Assembly (NCBI RefSeq): GCF_017491605.1
Contig: NZ_JAFGYY010000004.1
Coordinates: 97,916 to 161,915, forward strand
Length of the DNA stretch: 64,000 nt
Direction of reading: 5' to 3'
Source of the DNA: Pseudomonas sp. 30_B
GTDB lineage: Bacteria; Pseudomonadota; Gammaproteobacteria; Pseudomonadales; Pseudomonadaceae
Within the stretch, counting starts at the first letter, position 1. Every line of letters begins with the position of its first letter. The notes beneath the pieces were generated by a model. That model was given only the letters and a program-made list of their open reading frames with translations. It was not told the DNA's origin and made no database searches. Positions 43,104-52,401 of this stretch are shown here, one piece after another. The position numbers were made by a program, and so were the translations under genes.

Positions 43104-44043
43104 TCGTGGTGTGCCCGGTATGCACCTGCTGCTGACGGCGGCGGTGCATCCGGGTGGTCTCGTATTTTCCTGAACAGTATCGCCCGCCGTATTCCGCCGC
43201 TTTGTGCCAACTTGCCCGGCAGCTCTATGCCGTTGATGCTCGGGAGATTGATGTCGCCCAATCTCAGGTCGAAGGGCAATCCGCGCTGCGCGCAGTCTTC
43301 CTGCGCTACCCATACAACTTGTGCTGGCTCGAGTTGCTGGTTCGAAGTTGTGCCGGGTTGTAAATATAGTGTAGTGGTGTTGGGGTTTTGCTATTTCGCC
43401 AAGTGTGTGTCTTGGCGGTGTTTGAGGTTTGCGGGTAATTTGATATTTGGCTGGGGAGGACTGGAAAAGAATGTCTTTATAAGGCCAGATTGATTATGTC
43501 GGGTGAAATGGTGCAGGGAAGTTTGTATATCGCAGGCTCATTGGGCGATTCCTAGTTTTCGATCTGTTTTTCCAGTATTGACAGACCGTCTGGCTGGCCA
43601 GTCTTTCCCAGTGCTTCAAGTTTGTACGGATTGGCCAGGTGCGATATCGCGGTGGCGCTTCTGCACGCCCACCAGCCGGCTGGCGGCATGATGGGCAGGG
43701 GTTTCAGGGGAGGGCCGCTGCTTTCTGAAGTGGATCCCTCAGCAGGGAAGCGGCCATCCCGGAGTCTGTCGGTCGTGTTACTGGTCCTGTCCAGAAAGCG
43801 ATGTCAGGGCTTCGCTGTTTTGCATCAGAAAGTTCTTATGCGAAATCAGACTTTTGCATAAGGATTTGCTTTTTTACGTGGCGCGTAAATCCGTATTTTG
43901 ACGGTTTTGTAGGATATATACGCTTGTTGCGTAGGAATATCCTTAGTCGTCAAATATCGAGGGGGTCTCATCTCGACAGAATAAGCTCAGAAGATATCTT
44001 ACCGGCAGATATTTCACTTGATGAAAACTGTCGGAGGGATTCC
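43104..44043. other. AT-rich gene-free gap between yggL and rocA2-like gene
   Basis: There are about 940 bases with no supported gene. Composition shifts to clearly lower GC than the flanks, especially 43360-43560 and 43840-44030. It holds a hairpin CGCCAAG-N7-CTTGGCG at 43397-43417 (a possible yggL terminator, though the T tract is poor), a 12-base palindrome CCAGCCGGCTGG at 43672-43683, and repeated ATATC/GATAT motifs near 43910-44015. Open frames here lack family character. It may be a long leader, a regulatory RNA, or the remains of a lost gene. Confidence 0.55.
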
Positions 44044-44670
44044 GTGAGCAAGGTACTTATTGTCGATGACCACCCGGTAATCCGCATGGCAATGCGGGTA
44101 TTGCTGGAAAAAGAAGGCCATGTCGTCGTGGGCGAGACGGACAACGGCGTGGACGCGCTCTCCTTGGTCAAGGACCTGGTTCCGGATCTGGTTGTCCTGG
44201 ACATCGGAATCCCCCGCCTGGATGGCCTGGAAGTCATCAGCCGAATTTCCGCCTTCGAGCTGCCACTGAAAATCCTGGTGCTGACCGGGCAGAGCGCCTC
44301 GTTGTTCGCCATGCGCTGTATGCAGGCCGGCGCCTCGGGGTTCGTCTGCAAGCAGGGCGGGCTCGCCGAACTGGTCAGCGCGGTCAGCGCCGTGGTCGCG
44401 GGATACAACTACTTCCCCAGCACGGCCATTCGGCAAACACGCAGAAACAGTGGGCAGATGGATGACCAGGAGCTTATCCAGCGTCTCTCCGACCGCGAGA
44501 TGGCCGTGCTCCAGTACCTGGCGAATGGCTACTCGAACAAGGAAATCTCCGAGCAGATGTTCATCAGCAACAAGACGGTCAGTACCTACAAGACCCGGTT
44601 GCTGCTGAAGCTGAATGCTCATTCCCTGGTCGACCTGATCGAATTTGCCAAGCGTAATGCCTTGGTCTGA
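44044..44670 (+). CDS. rocA2: RocA2-type LuxR-family response regulator
   Basis: This 208-residue regulator has a receiver domain with acidic pocket VDDHP, phosphoacceptor Asp53 (VVLDIGIP) and a Lys in the C-terminal part, followed by a LuxR/NarL HTH (LSDREMAVLQYLANGYSNKEISEQMFISNKTVSTYKTRLLLKL). GGAGG lies 6 bases before the GTG at 44044; further upstream the frame is AT-rich and non-homologous. It is followed after 8 bases by the hybrid kinase. By position next to yggL/dacB it matches PAO1 RocA2, a regulator of fimbrial cup and mexAB genes (from memory). Confidence 0.88.
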   Translation: MSKVLIVDDHPVIRMAMRVLLEKEGHVVVGETDNGVDALSLVKDLVPDLVVLDIGIPRLDGLEVISRISAFELPLKILVLTGQSASLFAMRCMQAGASGFVCKQGGLAELVSAVSAVVAGYNYFPSTAIRQTRRNSGQMDDQELIQRLSDREMAVLQYLANGYSNKEISEQMFISNKTVSTYKTRLLLKLNAHSLVDLIEFAKRNALV

Positions 44671-44678
44671 GGTGGGTG

Positions 44679-47600
44679 ATGTTCAACTGGCGTAGGCACC
44701 TTCGCATTGCACTTGGCGCGATACTGCTGCTGGGATGCCTGGGTGCCGTGGGTGAGGAGTCCCCTTCCTGGTCTTCCATGAATCTGTTGGCGCGCGCTTC
44801 GGACGTACCGGTCAAGGTTCATCTCGACGAGGCGGACTGGCAGTGGCTGCGCAGCAAGCGCACCCTCGTGCTGGGGGTGACGGCACCTGACTATGCGCCG
44901 TTCGACATCACTGCCAGCGGCACGGACCTTGAAGGTGTCACCGCCGATTACATGGGCGTGCTCGCCGACGCGTTGAACGTTCGTGTCGAAGTGCGCCGGT
45001 ACGCCGATAGAAAGTCCGCGATCGACGCACTCCAGCACGGCGAGATAGACCTGCTGAGCCGTGCGACCCACTATGAGTCGAGTGCCCCCGGGATCAGCCT
45101 GTCCCAGCCTTACTTCACCAACCAGCCGATTGTCGTCGGTCCGCAGGGCGTGCGCCTGGACAGCGGGGAGCAACTGCTGGGCAAGCGGATTTCGGTGGTC
45201 AGCGATTACTTCTCCAGCGAGGAGATCGCGAGGTACTTACCCAAGGCCACGATCATGCCTTTCCAGTCCGTGCGACAGGCGCTCGAGGCGGTCGCATTCG
45301 GCCAGGCGGATCTGTTCGTGGGGGACGCGTTCAGCGCGCAGTACCTGATCAGCCAGGGCTATCTTTCCAACCTGAAGTCGCTCAACTTCGCCGGTTTCAA
45401 TGGTGCAGGATTCAGCTTTGCCGTCAGGAGCTCCGACGATGTCTTGCTGAGAATCCTGGATCACGCGCTGGCAGCCACGCCGCAACAGCTCGACAACAGC
45501 ATCCAGCGACGCTGGAGTCCTGGCGGTGCCTATTCCATCGCCAACCAGCGACTGATCCTCACGCCCCAGGAGCAGCGCTGGATGGAGCGCAACCCGCACC
45601 CGGTGCTGGTAGTCGATCGCGCGTTGGCCCCGATCTCCTTCTTCGATTCGCAACAGAACTTCCGCGGGATTGCAGCGGACGTGCTGGGCCTCATACACGC
45701 GCGTACGGGACTCAGCTTCGACGTGCAGCCCGAGCCCGGCGTCGCCGCGATGCTGGAGGACGTCAGGAATGGCAGGGCGAAGGCGATTGGCGCGCTGACG
45801 CCGACCGCGGACAGGGAGGAGTGGCTGACCTTCACCCGTCCTTACATGACCGCGTCCTTTGTCGTGGTGGTGGCGAAGAGCGCTGAGTGGTTCCGTTCCC
45901 TGGACGATCTTCGTGGGCGGCGAGTGGCCGTGCCCAAGGGCTCGGTTCTGGAAAGCTTCATGCGTGAGCGGCACCCGGAGGTGCAGCTCGTCCTCGTGGA
46001 GAACAATGTCGATGACCTGCCGATGATCAGCGAGGGCAGGGTGGATGCAGGCATACACCTGTCGACATCGGCGAATTACCTGCTTTCTCGCTATTACCGC
46101 GACCTGCGCGTGGCGGCTTCCCTGGATCGGGAGCCGGGTCAGTTCTCCATCGCCGTCTCCCTGGCGGACCCGGAGCTGCTGAGCATCCTGAACAAGGCGA
46201 TACTGGCGATTTCTCCAGATGATATGGCCAACGTCATCGGCCGCTGGTCCGCGACTGCCGAAAATCCCGATAGCATCTGGGACGGCTACCGCAGCCAGAT
46301 CATGCGACTGGTCTGGGGCGGCATCGTGCTGCTCTGTGCGGTGTTGCTGTGGAATTGGCGATTGCAGGTGAAGGTCCGCCGCCGACAGGTGTCGGAGAAG
46401 GAGCTCAGCTATCGACTCGGGTTCAAGCGCGCGATGATCGATGGCATTCCCCACCCCGTTGCAGTGCGGGATCGGGAGGGGCGGCTGATTACCTGCAACC
46501 GCAGCTTCCTCGAGGTGACGGGCATGAGCCGCGATACCGCGCAGGGCAGCCGTCTCATCGATTGCGACTGGCTGCCCGCCGAGGAGGCCAGGGCGCTGCA
46601 TGAGGAGCTTCTCCAGGCCATGGATCGGGGGACGGCGTTGACCGCGGACCGGGTTTTCCGACTGCGCGGCAAGGAAATGGAGGTCTACCACTGGGCGACG
46701 CCTTATCACGGAGGAAAGGGCGAGGTGCTGGGGCTGGTGAGCGGCTGGCTCGATGTCACCGAGCGCGAGCGTCTGCATCATCAGTTGCAGGCCGCCAAGG
46801 ATCAGGCCGAAGAGGCCAACCGCGCCAAGAGCACGTTCCTGGCCACCATGAGCCATGAAATCCGTACCCCGATGAACGCGGTGATCGGCATGCTCGAACT
46901 GGCGTTGACGCGCGCCGATCATGGCCATTGGGAGCGCGAGCCGGTCGAAGTCGCCTATGACTCGGCCAGGTCGCTGCTGACGCTGATCGGCGACATTCTC
47001 GATGTCGCCAAGATCGAGTCCGGGCGTTTGACCCTGATGCCGGAGCGGGCCCGGTTGCGCGAGCTGGTCGAGTCCATCGCCAGGGTGTTCGATGGCCTGG
47101 CGCGGCAGAAGGGGCTGGAGCTCAAGGTCGAGATAGAGGCGGAGGCTGCCGTCGATGTGCTCATCGATCCGCTGCGCTTCAAGCAGATACTGTCGAACCT
47201 GGTCAGCAACGCCATCAAGTTCACCGACAAGGGCCAGGTGCGGATCCGGGTACGCGGGGAGCGCCTCGCCGGGGAGCGCATTGCGCTGAATGTTTCGGTT
47301 CACGACAGCGGTATCGGGATATCCGCCAGCGATCAGGCCCAGCTCTTCGAACCCTTCAGCCAGGCCTCGCAGAACAGCCATGCCTCGCGTGGCGGGACTG
47401 GCCTAGGGCTCACCATCTGCCGCAAGCTGGCGGAAATGATGGATGGTAACGTGTGCCTGGAAAGTCAGCTGGGGCAGGGGACGCAGGTCTCGGTGAGTCT
47501 GTTGCTGCAGGTGCTGGAGCCGTTGCCTGAAGAAACGGTGGCTCCCAAGGCTGCACCTCAGGCGCGGGGCCGCTCGCTCCGGGTGCTGGTGGTGGATGAC

Positions 47601-48326
47601 CATGCCGCCAACCGACTGCTGTTGAGTCAGCAGCTTGAGCACCTGGGCCATCAGGTGGACGTGGCATCCGATGGGGCTCAGGCATTGCAGATCTGGCATC
47701 CCGGTGATTTCGATCTGGTAATCACCGACTGCAACATGCCGGTGCTCAACGGCTACGACCTGGCGCACCGCATTCGTGAGCTGGAGGCGGAGATGGACGG
47801 GGAGCCCTGCGTGATTTTCGGCTTCACCGCCAATGCCCAGCCGGACGAGGTGGAGAACTGTCGTCGTGCCGGTATGAACGACTGCCTGTTCAAACCCATT
47901 GGCCTTGAGAACCTGCGCAAGCGTCTGGAGTCGGTCCCCGGCATCGTGGCTGACGCCGAGGGTGAAGCGGCGCAAGGTGTCGATTTGCGATTGCTGGAGG
48001 AAATGACGGAAGGGAACCCCGTCCTTATCCGCCGCCTGCTGGAGGAATTGCACAACAGCAACGACGCCGACATCGAGCAGGTCGGCCCCTTGCTGGATGC
48101 GCGGGACTGGAAGCAATTGGGGGACCTGGCGCATCGCATGAAGGGCGCTGCACGCCTGGTGAACGCCGTTGCCTTGCAGGACGGTTGCGCCAGGCTGGAG
48201 ACCGCCTGCCGTGATCATCCTGACCTGTCGGAGATCCGCGCGAGGGTATCGATCGTCATCGCGGCGATGGACGACCTGCAGCGGGGGCTCAACGCGCAAC
48301 TGTCCCGCTCAGGGCGGGTGGCTTAA
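44679..48326 (+). CDS. rocS2: RocS2-type hybrid sensor kinase (BvgS/EvgS-like)
   Basis: This 1,215-residue hybrid kinase has a signal/TM N-terminus, then two tandem periplasmic SBP_bac_3 binding domains (about 45-280 and 300-530). A TM helix at about 545-565 (LVWGGIVLLCAVLLWNW) precedes a PAS domain, HisKA with phospho-His726 (MSHEIRTPMNAV), an HATPase (NAIKFTD, GGTGLGLTIC), a receiver with Asp1017 (ITDCNMP) and a C-terminal HPt with His1152 (AHRMKGAA). All phosphorelay residues are present. It pairs with the response regulator 8 bases upstream. The ligand is unknown. Confidence 0.92.
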   Translation: MFNWRRHLRIALGAILLLGCLGAVGEESPSWSSMNLLARASDVPVKVHLDEADWQWLRSKRTLVLGVTAPDYAPFDITASGTDLEGVTADYMGVLADALNVRVEVRRYADRKSAIDALQHGEIDLLSRATHYESSAPGISLSQPYFTNQPIVVGPQGVRLDSGEQLLGKRISVVSDYFSSEEIARYLPKATIMPFQSVRQALEAVAFGQADLFVGDAFSAQYLISQGYLSNLKSLNFAGFNGAGFSFAVRSSDDVLLRILDHALAATPQQLDNSIQRRWSPGGAYSIANQRLILTPQEQRWMERNPHPVLVVDRALAPISFFDSQQNFRGIAADVLGLIHARTGLSFDVQPEPGVAAMLEDVRNGRAKAIGALTPTADREEWLTFTRPYMTASFVVVVAKSAEWFRSLDDLRGRRVAVPKGSVLESFMRERHPEVQLVLVENNVDDLPMISEGRVDAGIHLSTSANYLLSRYYRDLRVAASLDREPGQFSIAVSLADPELLSILNKAILAISPDDMANVIGRWSATAENPDSIWDGYRSQIMRLVWGGIVLLCAVLLWNWRLQVKVRRRQVSEKELSYRLGFKRAMIDGIPHPVAVRDREGRLITCNRSFLEVTGMSRDTAQGSRLIDCDWLPAEEARALHEELLQAMDRGTALTADRVFRLRGKEMEVYHWATPYHGGKGEVLGLVSGWLDVTERERLHHQLQAAKDQAEEANRAKSTFLATMSHEIRTPMNAVIGMLELALTRADHGHWEREPVEVAYDSARSLLTLIGDILDVAKIESGRLTLMPERARLRELVESIARVFDGLARQKGLELKVEIEAEAAVDVLIDPLRFKQILSNLVSNAIKFTDKGQVRIRVRGERLAGERIALNVSVHDSGIGISASDQAQLFEPFSQASQNSHASRGGTGLGLTICRKLAEMMDGNVCLESQLGQGTQVSVSLLLQVLEPLPEETVAPKAAPQARGRSLRVLVVDDHAANRLLLSQQLEHLGHQVDVASDGAQALQIWHPGDFDLVITDCNMPVLNGYDLAHRIRELEAEMDGEPCVIFGFTANAQPDEVENCRRAGMNDCLFKPIGLENLRKRLESVPGIVADAEGEAAQGVDLRLLEEMTEGNPVLIRRLLEELHNSNDADIEQVGPLLDARDWKQLGDLAHRMKGAARLVNAVALQDGCARLETACRDHPDLSEIRARVSIVIAAMDDLQRGLNAQLSRSGRVA

Positions 48327-48329
48327 GGC

Positions 48330-49661
48330 TCAGCTCGGGCTGGAGCGGCCGGTCATTTCCCGCGCGAGTTCCGTGGCATAGCTATCGGTCATGCCGGAGA
48401 TGAAGTCGATAACGCGCAGGAAGGAACGGTATAGCGTCCAGCTCGGGTCCGGTGCGTTATGTCCGAGTAGGTCGAGGATTCGCCGGTGCTTGAAGGATGG
48501 CGTGCGTCCGCCATGCTGCTCCAGGGCTGCGCCGCAGAAAGAGTTGAGCAGGATTTCCAGGGTGGTGTAGGCGCCGATTTCATGGAGCGTCTTGCGCTTG
48601 TCCTGGAAGATTTTCTCCCGTGCCATGGCCTTGGCCCGTTGCACGCAGCGCTTGGCGGGGCCGTGCATGTGTTCCACCAGGTCGCCGGTCAGCTGCCCGG
48701 CCAGCAGCGCCGGTTCCTGCTCGACGAAGGCCCGTGCCGCGGCATTGGTCAGGTGTTCGATGGCCTTGCCCCGGAGGATGGCCAACCGGCGTCGACGGGA
48801 GTCATTGGGACCCAACTGGCGGTAGGTTTCCGGCAGGTCATCACCGACCAGGTCGAGCAGCAGCGCTTCGACTTCGGCGTAGTCGAGCAACTCCATCTCC
48901 AGGCCATCTTCCAGGTCGATCAGGCCGTAGCAGATGTCGTCCGCGGCTTCCATCAGGTAGACCAGTGGATGGCGCGCCCAGCGCTCGGTCTCCAGCTGCG
49001 GCATGCCCAGCTTCTGGGTGATCTGTTCCAGCAGCGGCAGTTCACTGCGGTAGCAACCGAACTTGTGTTTCTTGTAGCCCAGCGAGTCGGCGTGGCGGGC
49101 GGTCCAGGGGTATTTCAGGTAGGTGCCGAGGGTCGCGTAGGTCAGGCGGGTGCCGCCGTCGAACTGGTGGTATTCGAGTTGGGTGAGTACCCGGAATCCC
49201 TGGGCGTTGCCTTCGAAATGCAGGAAGTCGGATCGCTCCTCGTCGTGCATGTCGTCCAGCCAGCCACGTCCGGCGGCATGCTGGAACCAGTGGCGGATCG
49301 CGTCTTCGCCGGAGTGGCCGAAGGGCGGATTGCCGATGTCGTGGGCCAGGCACGCGGACTGCACGATGACGCCCATGTCCGCCGGGTCGCACCATTCAGG
49401 CAGGCGGTCGCGAAGGATTTCACCGACCCGCATACCCAGCGAGCGGCCGACGCAGCCGACTTCCAGCGAGTGGGTCAGGCGTGTGTGGATATGGTCGTTG
49501 CTCGACACCGGGTGTACCTGGGTCTTGCGGCCCAGGCGGCGGAAGGCACCGGAGAAGATGATACGGTCGTGGTCCTTGTGAAAGGCGCTGCGGCCGAGTT
49601 CGGCGCTGCTGTGTACCGGTTTGCCGAGGCGTTCTCGGGGGAGCAGGGTGTGCCAGTCCAT
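48330..49661 (-). CDS. dgt: Deoxyguanosinetriphosphate triphosphohydrolase-like protein
   Basis: This 443-residue HD-domain enzyme has metal-site motifs RLTHSLEV (first His) and [17 protein letters not shown] (HD pair plus second His); the N-terminal [14 protein letters not shown] region is typical of the Dgt family. It hydrolyses dNTPs, classically dGTP, to the nucleoside and tripolyphosphate. It ends three bases from the rocS2 stop, on the opposite strand. It is the first of several minus-strand genes. Confidence 0.93.
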   Translation of the reverse strand: MDWHTLLPRERLGKPVHSSAELGRSAFHKDHDRIIFSGAFRRLGRKTQVHPVSSNDHIHTRLTHSLEVGCVGRSLGMRVGEILRDRLPEWCDPADMGVIVQSACLAHDIGNPPFGHSGEDAIRHWFQHAAGRGWLDDMHDEERSDFLHFEGNAQGFRVLTQLEYHQFDGGTRLTYATLGTYLKYPWTARHADSLGYKKHKFGCYRSELPLLEQITQKLGMPQLETERWARHPLVYLMEAADDICYGLIDLEDGLEMELLDYAEVEALLLDLVGDDLPETYRQLGPNDSRRRRLAILRGKAIEHLTNAAARAFVEQEPALLAGQLTGDLVEHMHGPAKRCVQRAKAMAREKIFQDKRKTLHEIGAYTTLEILLNSFCGAALEQHGGRTPSFKHRRILDLLGHNAPDPSWTLYRSFLRVIDFISGMTDSYATELAREMTGRSSPS

Positions 49662-49731
49662 TCGTGGTTCCGCGATCGTGAAGAGTTACCGGCAACGCTA
49701 GCCGTTCGCGCCGGCAATCTCAATCGCGCGG

Positions 49732-50907
49732 CTACAGGCCTTCGGCATCGATGTCGATGAGGAGCAGGCGTCGGCCCTGGTCGATGAACTGGCCGGCGGT
49801 CATGCAGTACTGGTTGGTGGTGGCGTCGCGGTAGGTGTTGGACAGCATCAGGCGACGTTCTTCCCAGCCTTCGGCCAGCAGTTGGTAGAAGTATGGGCGC
49901 CAGGACCAGTTGTGGCCCAGGTAACGCCGGTCTTCCTTCCAGAACAGGCCGTTCCACTCCAGGTTCGGTGAGGTCTGGGTGCCGTGGCGGTCGCACTGGT
50001 AGATGCGCAGCAGGCGGGTGAAGGATTCCGGTGCTGGAGGCAGGCTGCTGAGGATGGCGCCGCTCTCGGCCCAAGGGCGCAGCATGTCCGCCAGCTCGGC
50101 GAGTTGCCGGCGCAGCTGGATAAGGCTGGCGCGTTCCTGCAGCTTGCGGCGCACGTAGCGATCCCGGTGTTGGGCGAAGGCGTCGCGGAAAGCGTTGCTG
50201 GCCGGGAACTCCAGTGCGGGCCTGGCGAACAGGTAGCCCTGCACGTAGCGCGCGCCGCACTCCAGGGCGAAGTCCATTTCTTCCTCGGTCTCTACGCCTT
50301 CGGCGATGATCCAGCAGCCGGTCTTCTCGGCCATCTGCGCCAGGGCTTTCACCACGTCGCCGCTTGGCCCGCCGCGAGCGGCCGCCTGGAACAGGCGCAT
50401 GTCGAGCTTGAGGATGTCCGGCTGCAGCGCCAGCACGCGGTCGAGCTGCGAGTAGCCGGCGCCGAAATCGTCGATGGCAATGCGCGCACCGGCTTCGCGG
50501 TAGCGCGCAACCACCTCTGGCAGCCGCTGCTGGCCGCCGCCCAGTTCGGTGATCTCGAAGACCACGCGCTTGGGCGGCACGCCTTGCTGCTCCAGCTGCT
50601 TGAGGCTGGGGAGCGGCTGGTTCGGGCGCAGGCGGCCGATCCAGCGCGGCGAGATGTTCAGGCTGAGGAACCAGTCCGAGGGGGCTTCGTGGATACGCGC
50701 CAGAGCCGCATCGCGGATCTGCCGGTCGAGCCGGCGCAGTTCGCTCAGGCCCACCCGCGGGTTGACGAACAGCGGGCCGACCGACAGCAGTTCTCCATTG
50801 TCCTGGCGCAGGCGACCCAGGGCCTCGACACCTGCGACCAGGCCGGTCGCGGTGTCGATGAAGGGTTGGAAGCAGGCGAGTGGTTGTCCTTCGGTCACGG
50901 GGCACAT
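49732..50907 (-). CDS. EAL-domain c-di-GMP phosphodiesterase with YkuI-type C-terminal domain
   Basis: This 391-residue soluble protein has an N-terminal EAL domain with all main catalytic motifs visible: GVEALGRL (EAL), SLNISPRW, VFEITE, AIDDFGAGYSQ, ILKLDM and IAEGVETEEE. It should therefore be active. The C-terminal 150 residues (YQCDRHGTQTSP, DRRYLGHNWSWRPYF, TYRDATTNQYCMTAGQF) look like the PAS/Cache-like domain of YkuI-type phosphodiesterases. ATG 50907 is preferred; an upstream ATG at 50973 adds 22 residues without homology. There is no membrane segment. Confidence 0.9.
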   Translation of the reverse strand: MCPVTEGQPLACFQPFIDTATGLVAGVEALGRLRQDNGELLSVGPLFVNPRVGLSELRRLDRQIRDAALARIHEAPSDWFLSLNISPRWIGRLRPNQPLPSLKQLEQQGVPPKRVVFEITELGGGQQRLPEVVARYREAGARIAIDDFGAGYSQLDRVLALQPDILKLDMRLFQAAARGGPSGDVVKALAQMAEKTGCWIIAEGVETEEEMDFALECGARYVQGYLFARPALEFPASNAFRDAFAQHRDRYVRRKLQERASLIQLRRQLAELADMLRPWAESGAILSSLPPAPESFTRLLRIYQCDRHGTQTSPNLEWNGLFWKEDRRYLGHNWSWRPYFYQLLAEGWEERRLMLSNTYRDATTNQYCMTAGQFIDQGRRLLLIDIDAEGL

Positions 50908-50973
50908 CCTTGATGGGGGTGACAGCAAGCGCCAACGGCGCGGGTAACTGTCATGTAGCAAGAATGTGGCCAC

Positions 50974-51294
50974 TCAGGGCGGCGGCGGTGTTTCGCTCCG
51001 CGGTTTGCGCAGTTGCAGCAGAAGGGGCGCAAGGGCGATGCCAATGCGCAGCAGGCGAATCCACCGACGCTTGCCGAACAGCAATGCCAGGGCCGCTGCG
51101 CCGCCGGCACCGGCCCATAGCGGTGTGCTACCGCGCAGGCTCTGGCCGATCTCGCGGGCATGCTTGAGCGGATGCAGCAGCAGGTCGCTCTCGCGCTTGA
51201 GCTGCTGGCGCTGCATTTCCAGGCGCAGTCGTACGATGGCCTTGCGCAATTCTGCCCGTGACAGGTTGCGCGCAGATTCCGGCAGTTCGCTCAT
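50974..51294 (-). CDS. Small membrane-associated hypothetical protein
   Basis: This 106-residue protein has an N-terminal coiled-coil-like helix (LSRAELRKAIVRLRLEMQRQQLKRESDLLL) and two hydrophobic stretches (LWAGAGGAAALALLFG and LLRIGIALAPLLLQL). Its ATG overlaps the stop of the holin-X-like gene (ATGA), so it belongs to a three-gene unit with that protein and the DUF883 protein. The family is unknown; probably an envelope or stress accessory protein. Confidence 0.8.
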   Translation of the reverse strand: MSELPESARNLSRAELRKAIVRLRLEMQRQQLKRESDLLLHPLKHAREIGQSLRGSTPLWAGAGGAAALALLFGKRRWIRLLRIGIALAPLLLQLRKPRSETPPPP

Positions 51295-51674
51295 GGCAAC
51301 AGGCGCTCCCGGTCTCGGGCCAGTTCGTCGAGCGTCGCACTGAAGGGCGAGCTCTCGTCGCTGAGCAGTTGGTACAGGCGCCAGGCGCACAGGGCGCCGC
51401 CCGCGATATAGAAGAGGCAGAGGCCGGTGGCCGCCTGCAGCCGATAGCTGTCCCAGAACAGCAGCAGGATCAGCGTCGACAGGCCGATCAGCAGGAGCAG
51501 TGCGAACACCAGGGCAAGCCCTGCCAGCAGCAGGAGCTGTACGGTGCGTGCCTTCTGCTCCTGCAGTTCGATGCCCAACAGTTCGACGTGCCCATGCAGC
51601 AGCCCGAGGAATGCGGCGCCCAGGCGCCGCAGGGAAGGGGAGTTGGCCTTGTCGGCATCCGTTCCGTCGCTCAT
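51291..51674 (-). CDS. Phage-holin-X-like membrane protein
   Basis: This 127-residue protein has two TM helices (VQLLLLAGLALVFALLLLIGLSTLILLLF and LQAATGLCLFYIAGGALCAW) after an amphipathic N-terminus. The pattern matches the holin_phiLf/holin-X families often found next to DUF883/YqjD proteins in chromosomes. It is not taken as a phage lysis protein because there are no phage genes nearby. It starts three bases after the DUF883 stop. Confidence 0.8.
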   Translation of the reverse strand: MSDGTDADKANSPSLRRLGAAFLGLLHGHVELLGIELQEQKARTVQLLLLAGLALVFALLLLIGLSTLILLLFWDSYRLQAATGLCLFYIAGGALCAWRLYQLLSDESSPFSATLDELARDRERLLP

Positions 51675-51677
51675 GGA

Positions 51678-51995
51678 TCAGCGCCGGCTTACCAGAAGGC
51701 CGAGCAGGAAACCGATGCCGGCTGCGATGCCCACGGCCTGCCACGGATGCTCGTTGACATACTCCTCGGTGGCATCCGCCGCAGCCTTGCCCTGGTCGCG
51801 TACGGCGTCCTTGGTGGAGTAGATGGCTTCACGGGCGCGCTTGAGGCTGGAGTTGATCTGGTCGCGCATCTGATCGGCTTCGGCGCCTGCTAGGTCGGCG
51901 GAGCTCTGCAGGAGTTTCTCGGTATCGCTGACGAGGGCCTGGAATTCCGCCAGGAGTTCTTCCTTGGCGGCGTTCACTGCGGTCTTGCGAGGCAT
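51678..51995 (-). CDS. DUF883 (YqjD/ElaB-type) ribosome-associated membrane protein
   Basis: This 105-residue protein has a long amphipathic helical region (AAKEELLAEFQALVSDTEKLL, then QINSSLKRAREAIY) followed by the characteristic C-terminal YVNEHPWQAVGIAAGIGFLLGLLVSRR anchor. E. coli YqjD and ElaB bind ribosomes at the membrane in stationary phase. It heads the unit with the holin-X-like and 106-residue genes. A GGAGC site precedes the ATG on the minus strand. Confidence 0.92.
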   Translation of the reverse strand: MPRKTAVNAAKEELLAEFQALVSDTEKLLQSSADLAGAEADQMRDQINSSLKRAREAIYSTKDAVRDQGKAAADATEEYVNEHPWQAVGIAAGIGFLLGLLVSRR

Positions 51996-52401
51996 GTGAT
52001 GCTCCTTGATCGAGTTGAGGTTCTGTAGTTTTCGAGCCCCATAGTCCGGGGAAGTTTCTCATAAGTTGCGTACCCGGCGATGCCGAAGCCACGGGCTGAA
52101 GCCTAGCCGCTGATTTTTTCTGCGGATGGTATGCCGCTTGCATTTCACTGGTGCGCAAGGAGAGCGGAGTGCCCCGTCGCGGGGCGCTTCCGGAGTGATG
52201 GAAAGCCGGAGGAATCCGCTCAACACACTGAAAAACAAAAGGAAGTACAGGAAATTGCCTGGCTGGCCCAATCGCCTGTGAGCGAATCCGGGGCGGCAGT
52301 CGGCTCCCGCTTGGTGCATCGCTGCTTCAGGGTGGTGCGGGGTGTGGTGGTCGCGGGCCGTTTTGGTGCTTTCCCCTTGACCTTCGGGGCTGCCTGTAGC
52401 G
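51996..52401. promoter_or_regulatory. Divergent region between the DUF883 gene and amtB
   Basis: This is a gene-free 406 bases. It includes a hairpin GCCCCG-TCG-CGGGGC at 52171-52185. No good sigma-54 site (GG-N10-GC) was found in front of amtB, although nitrogen control would be expected. Confidence 0.35.

Noticed and set aside
43212..43493. 93-residue open frame in the AT-rich gap
   Set aside because: Cys- and Trp-rich sequence without domain or ribosome site; it runs through a hairpin, and composition differs from genes of this genome.
43801..44043. N-terminal extension of the response regulator
   Set aside because: The extension is AT-rich with no homology to receiver domains, whereas the GTG at 44044 has a good GGAGG and begins exactly at the receiver fold.
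51291..51674. Prophage lysis function for the holin-X-like protein
   Set aside because: No endolysin or phage structural gene is nearby, and it sits in a common chromosomal unit with DUF883.
52200..52401. Sigma-54 promoter for amtB
   Set aside because: The nearest GG/GC pairs have wrong spacing (9 or 7 instead of 10 bases).
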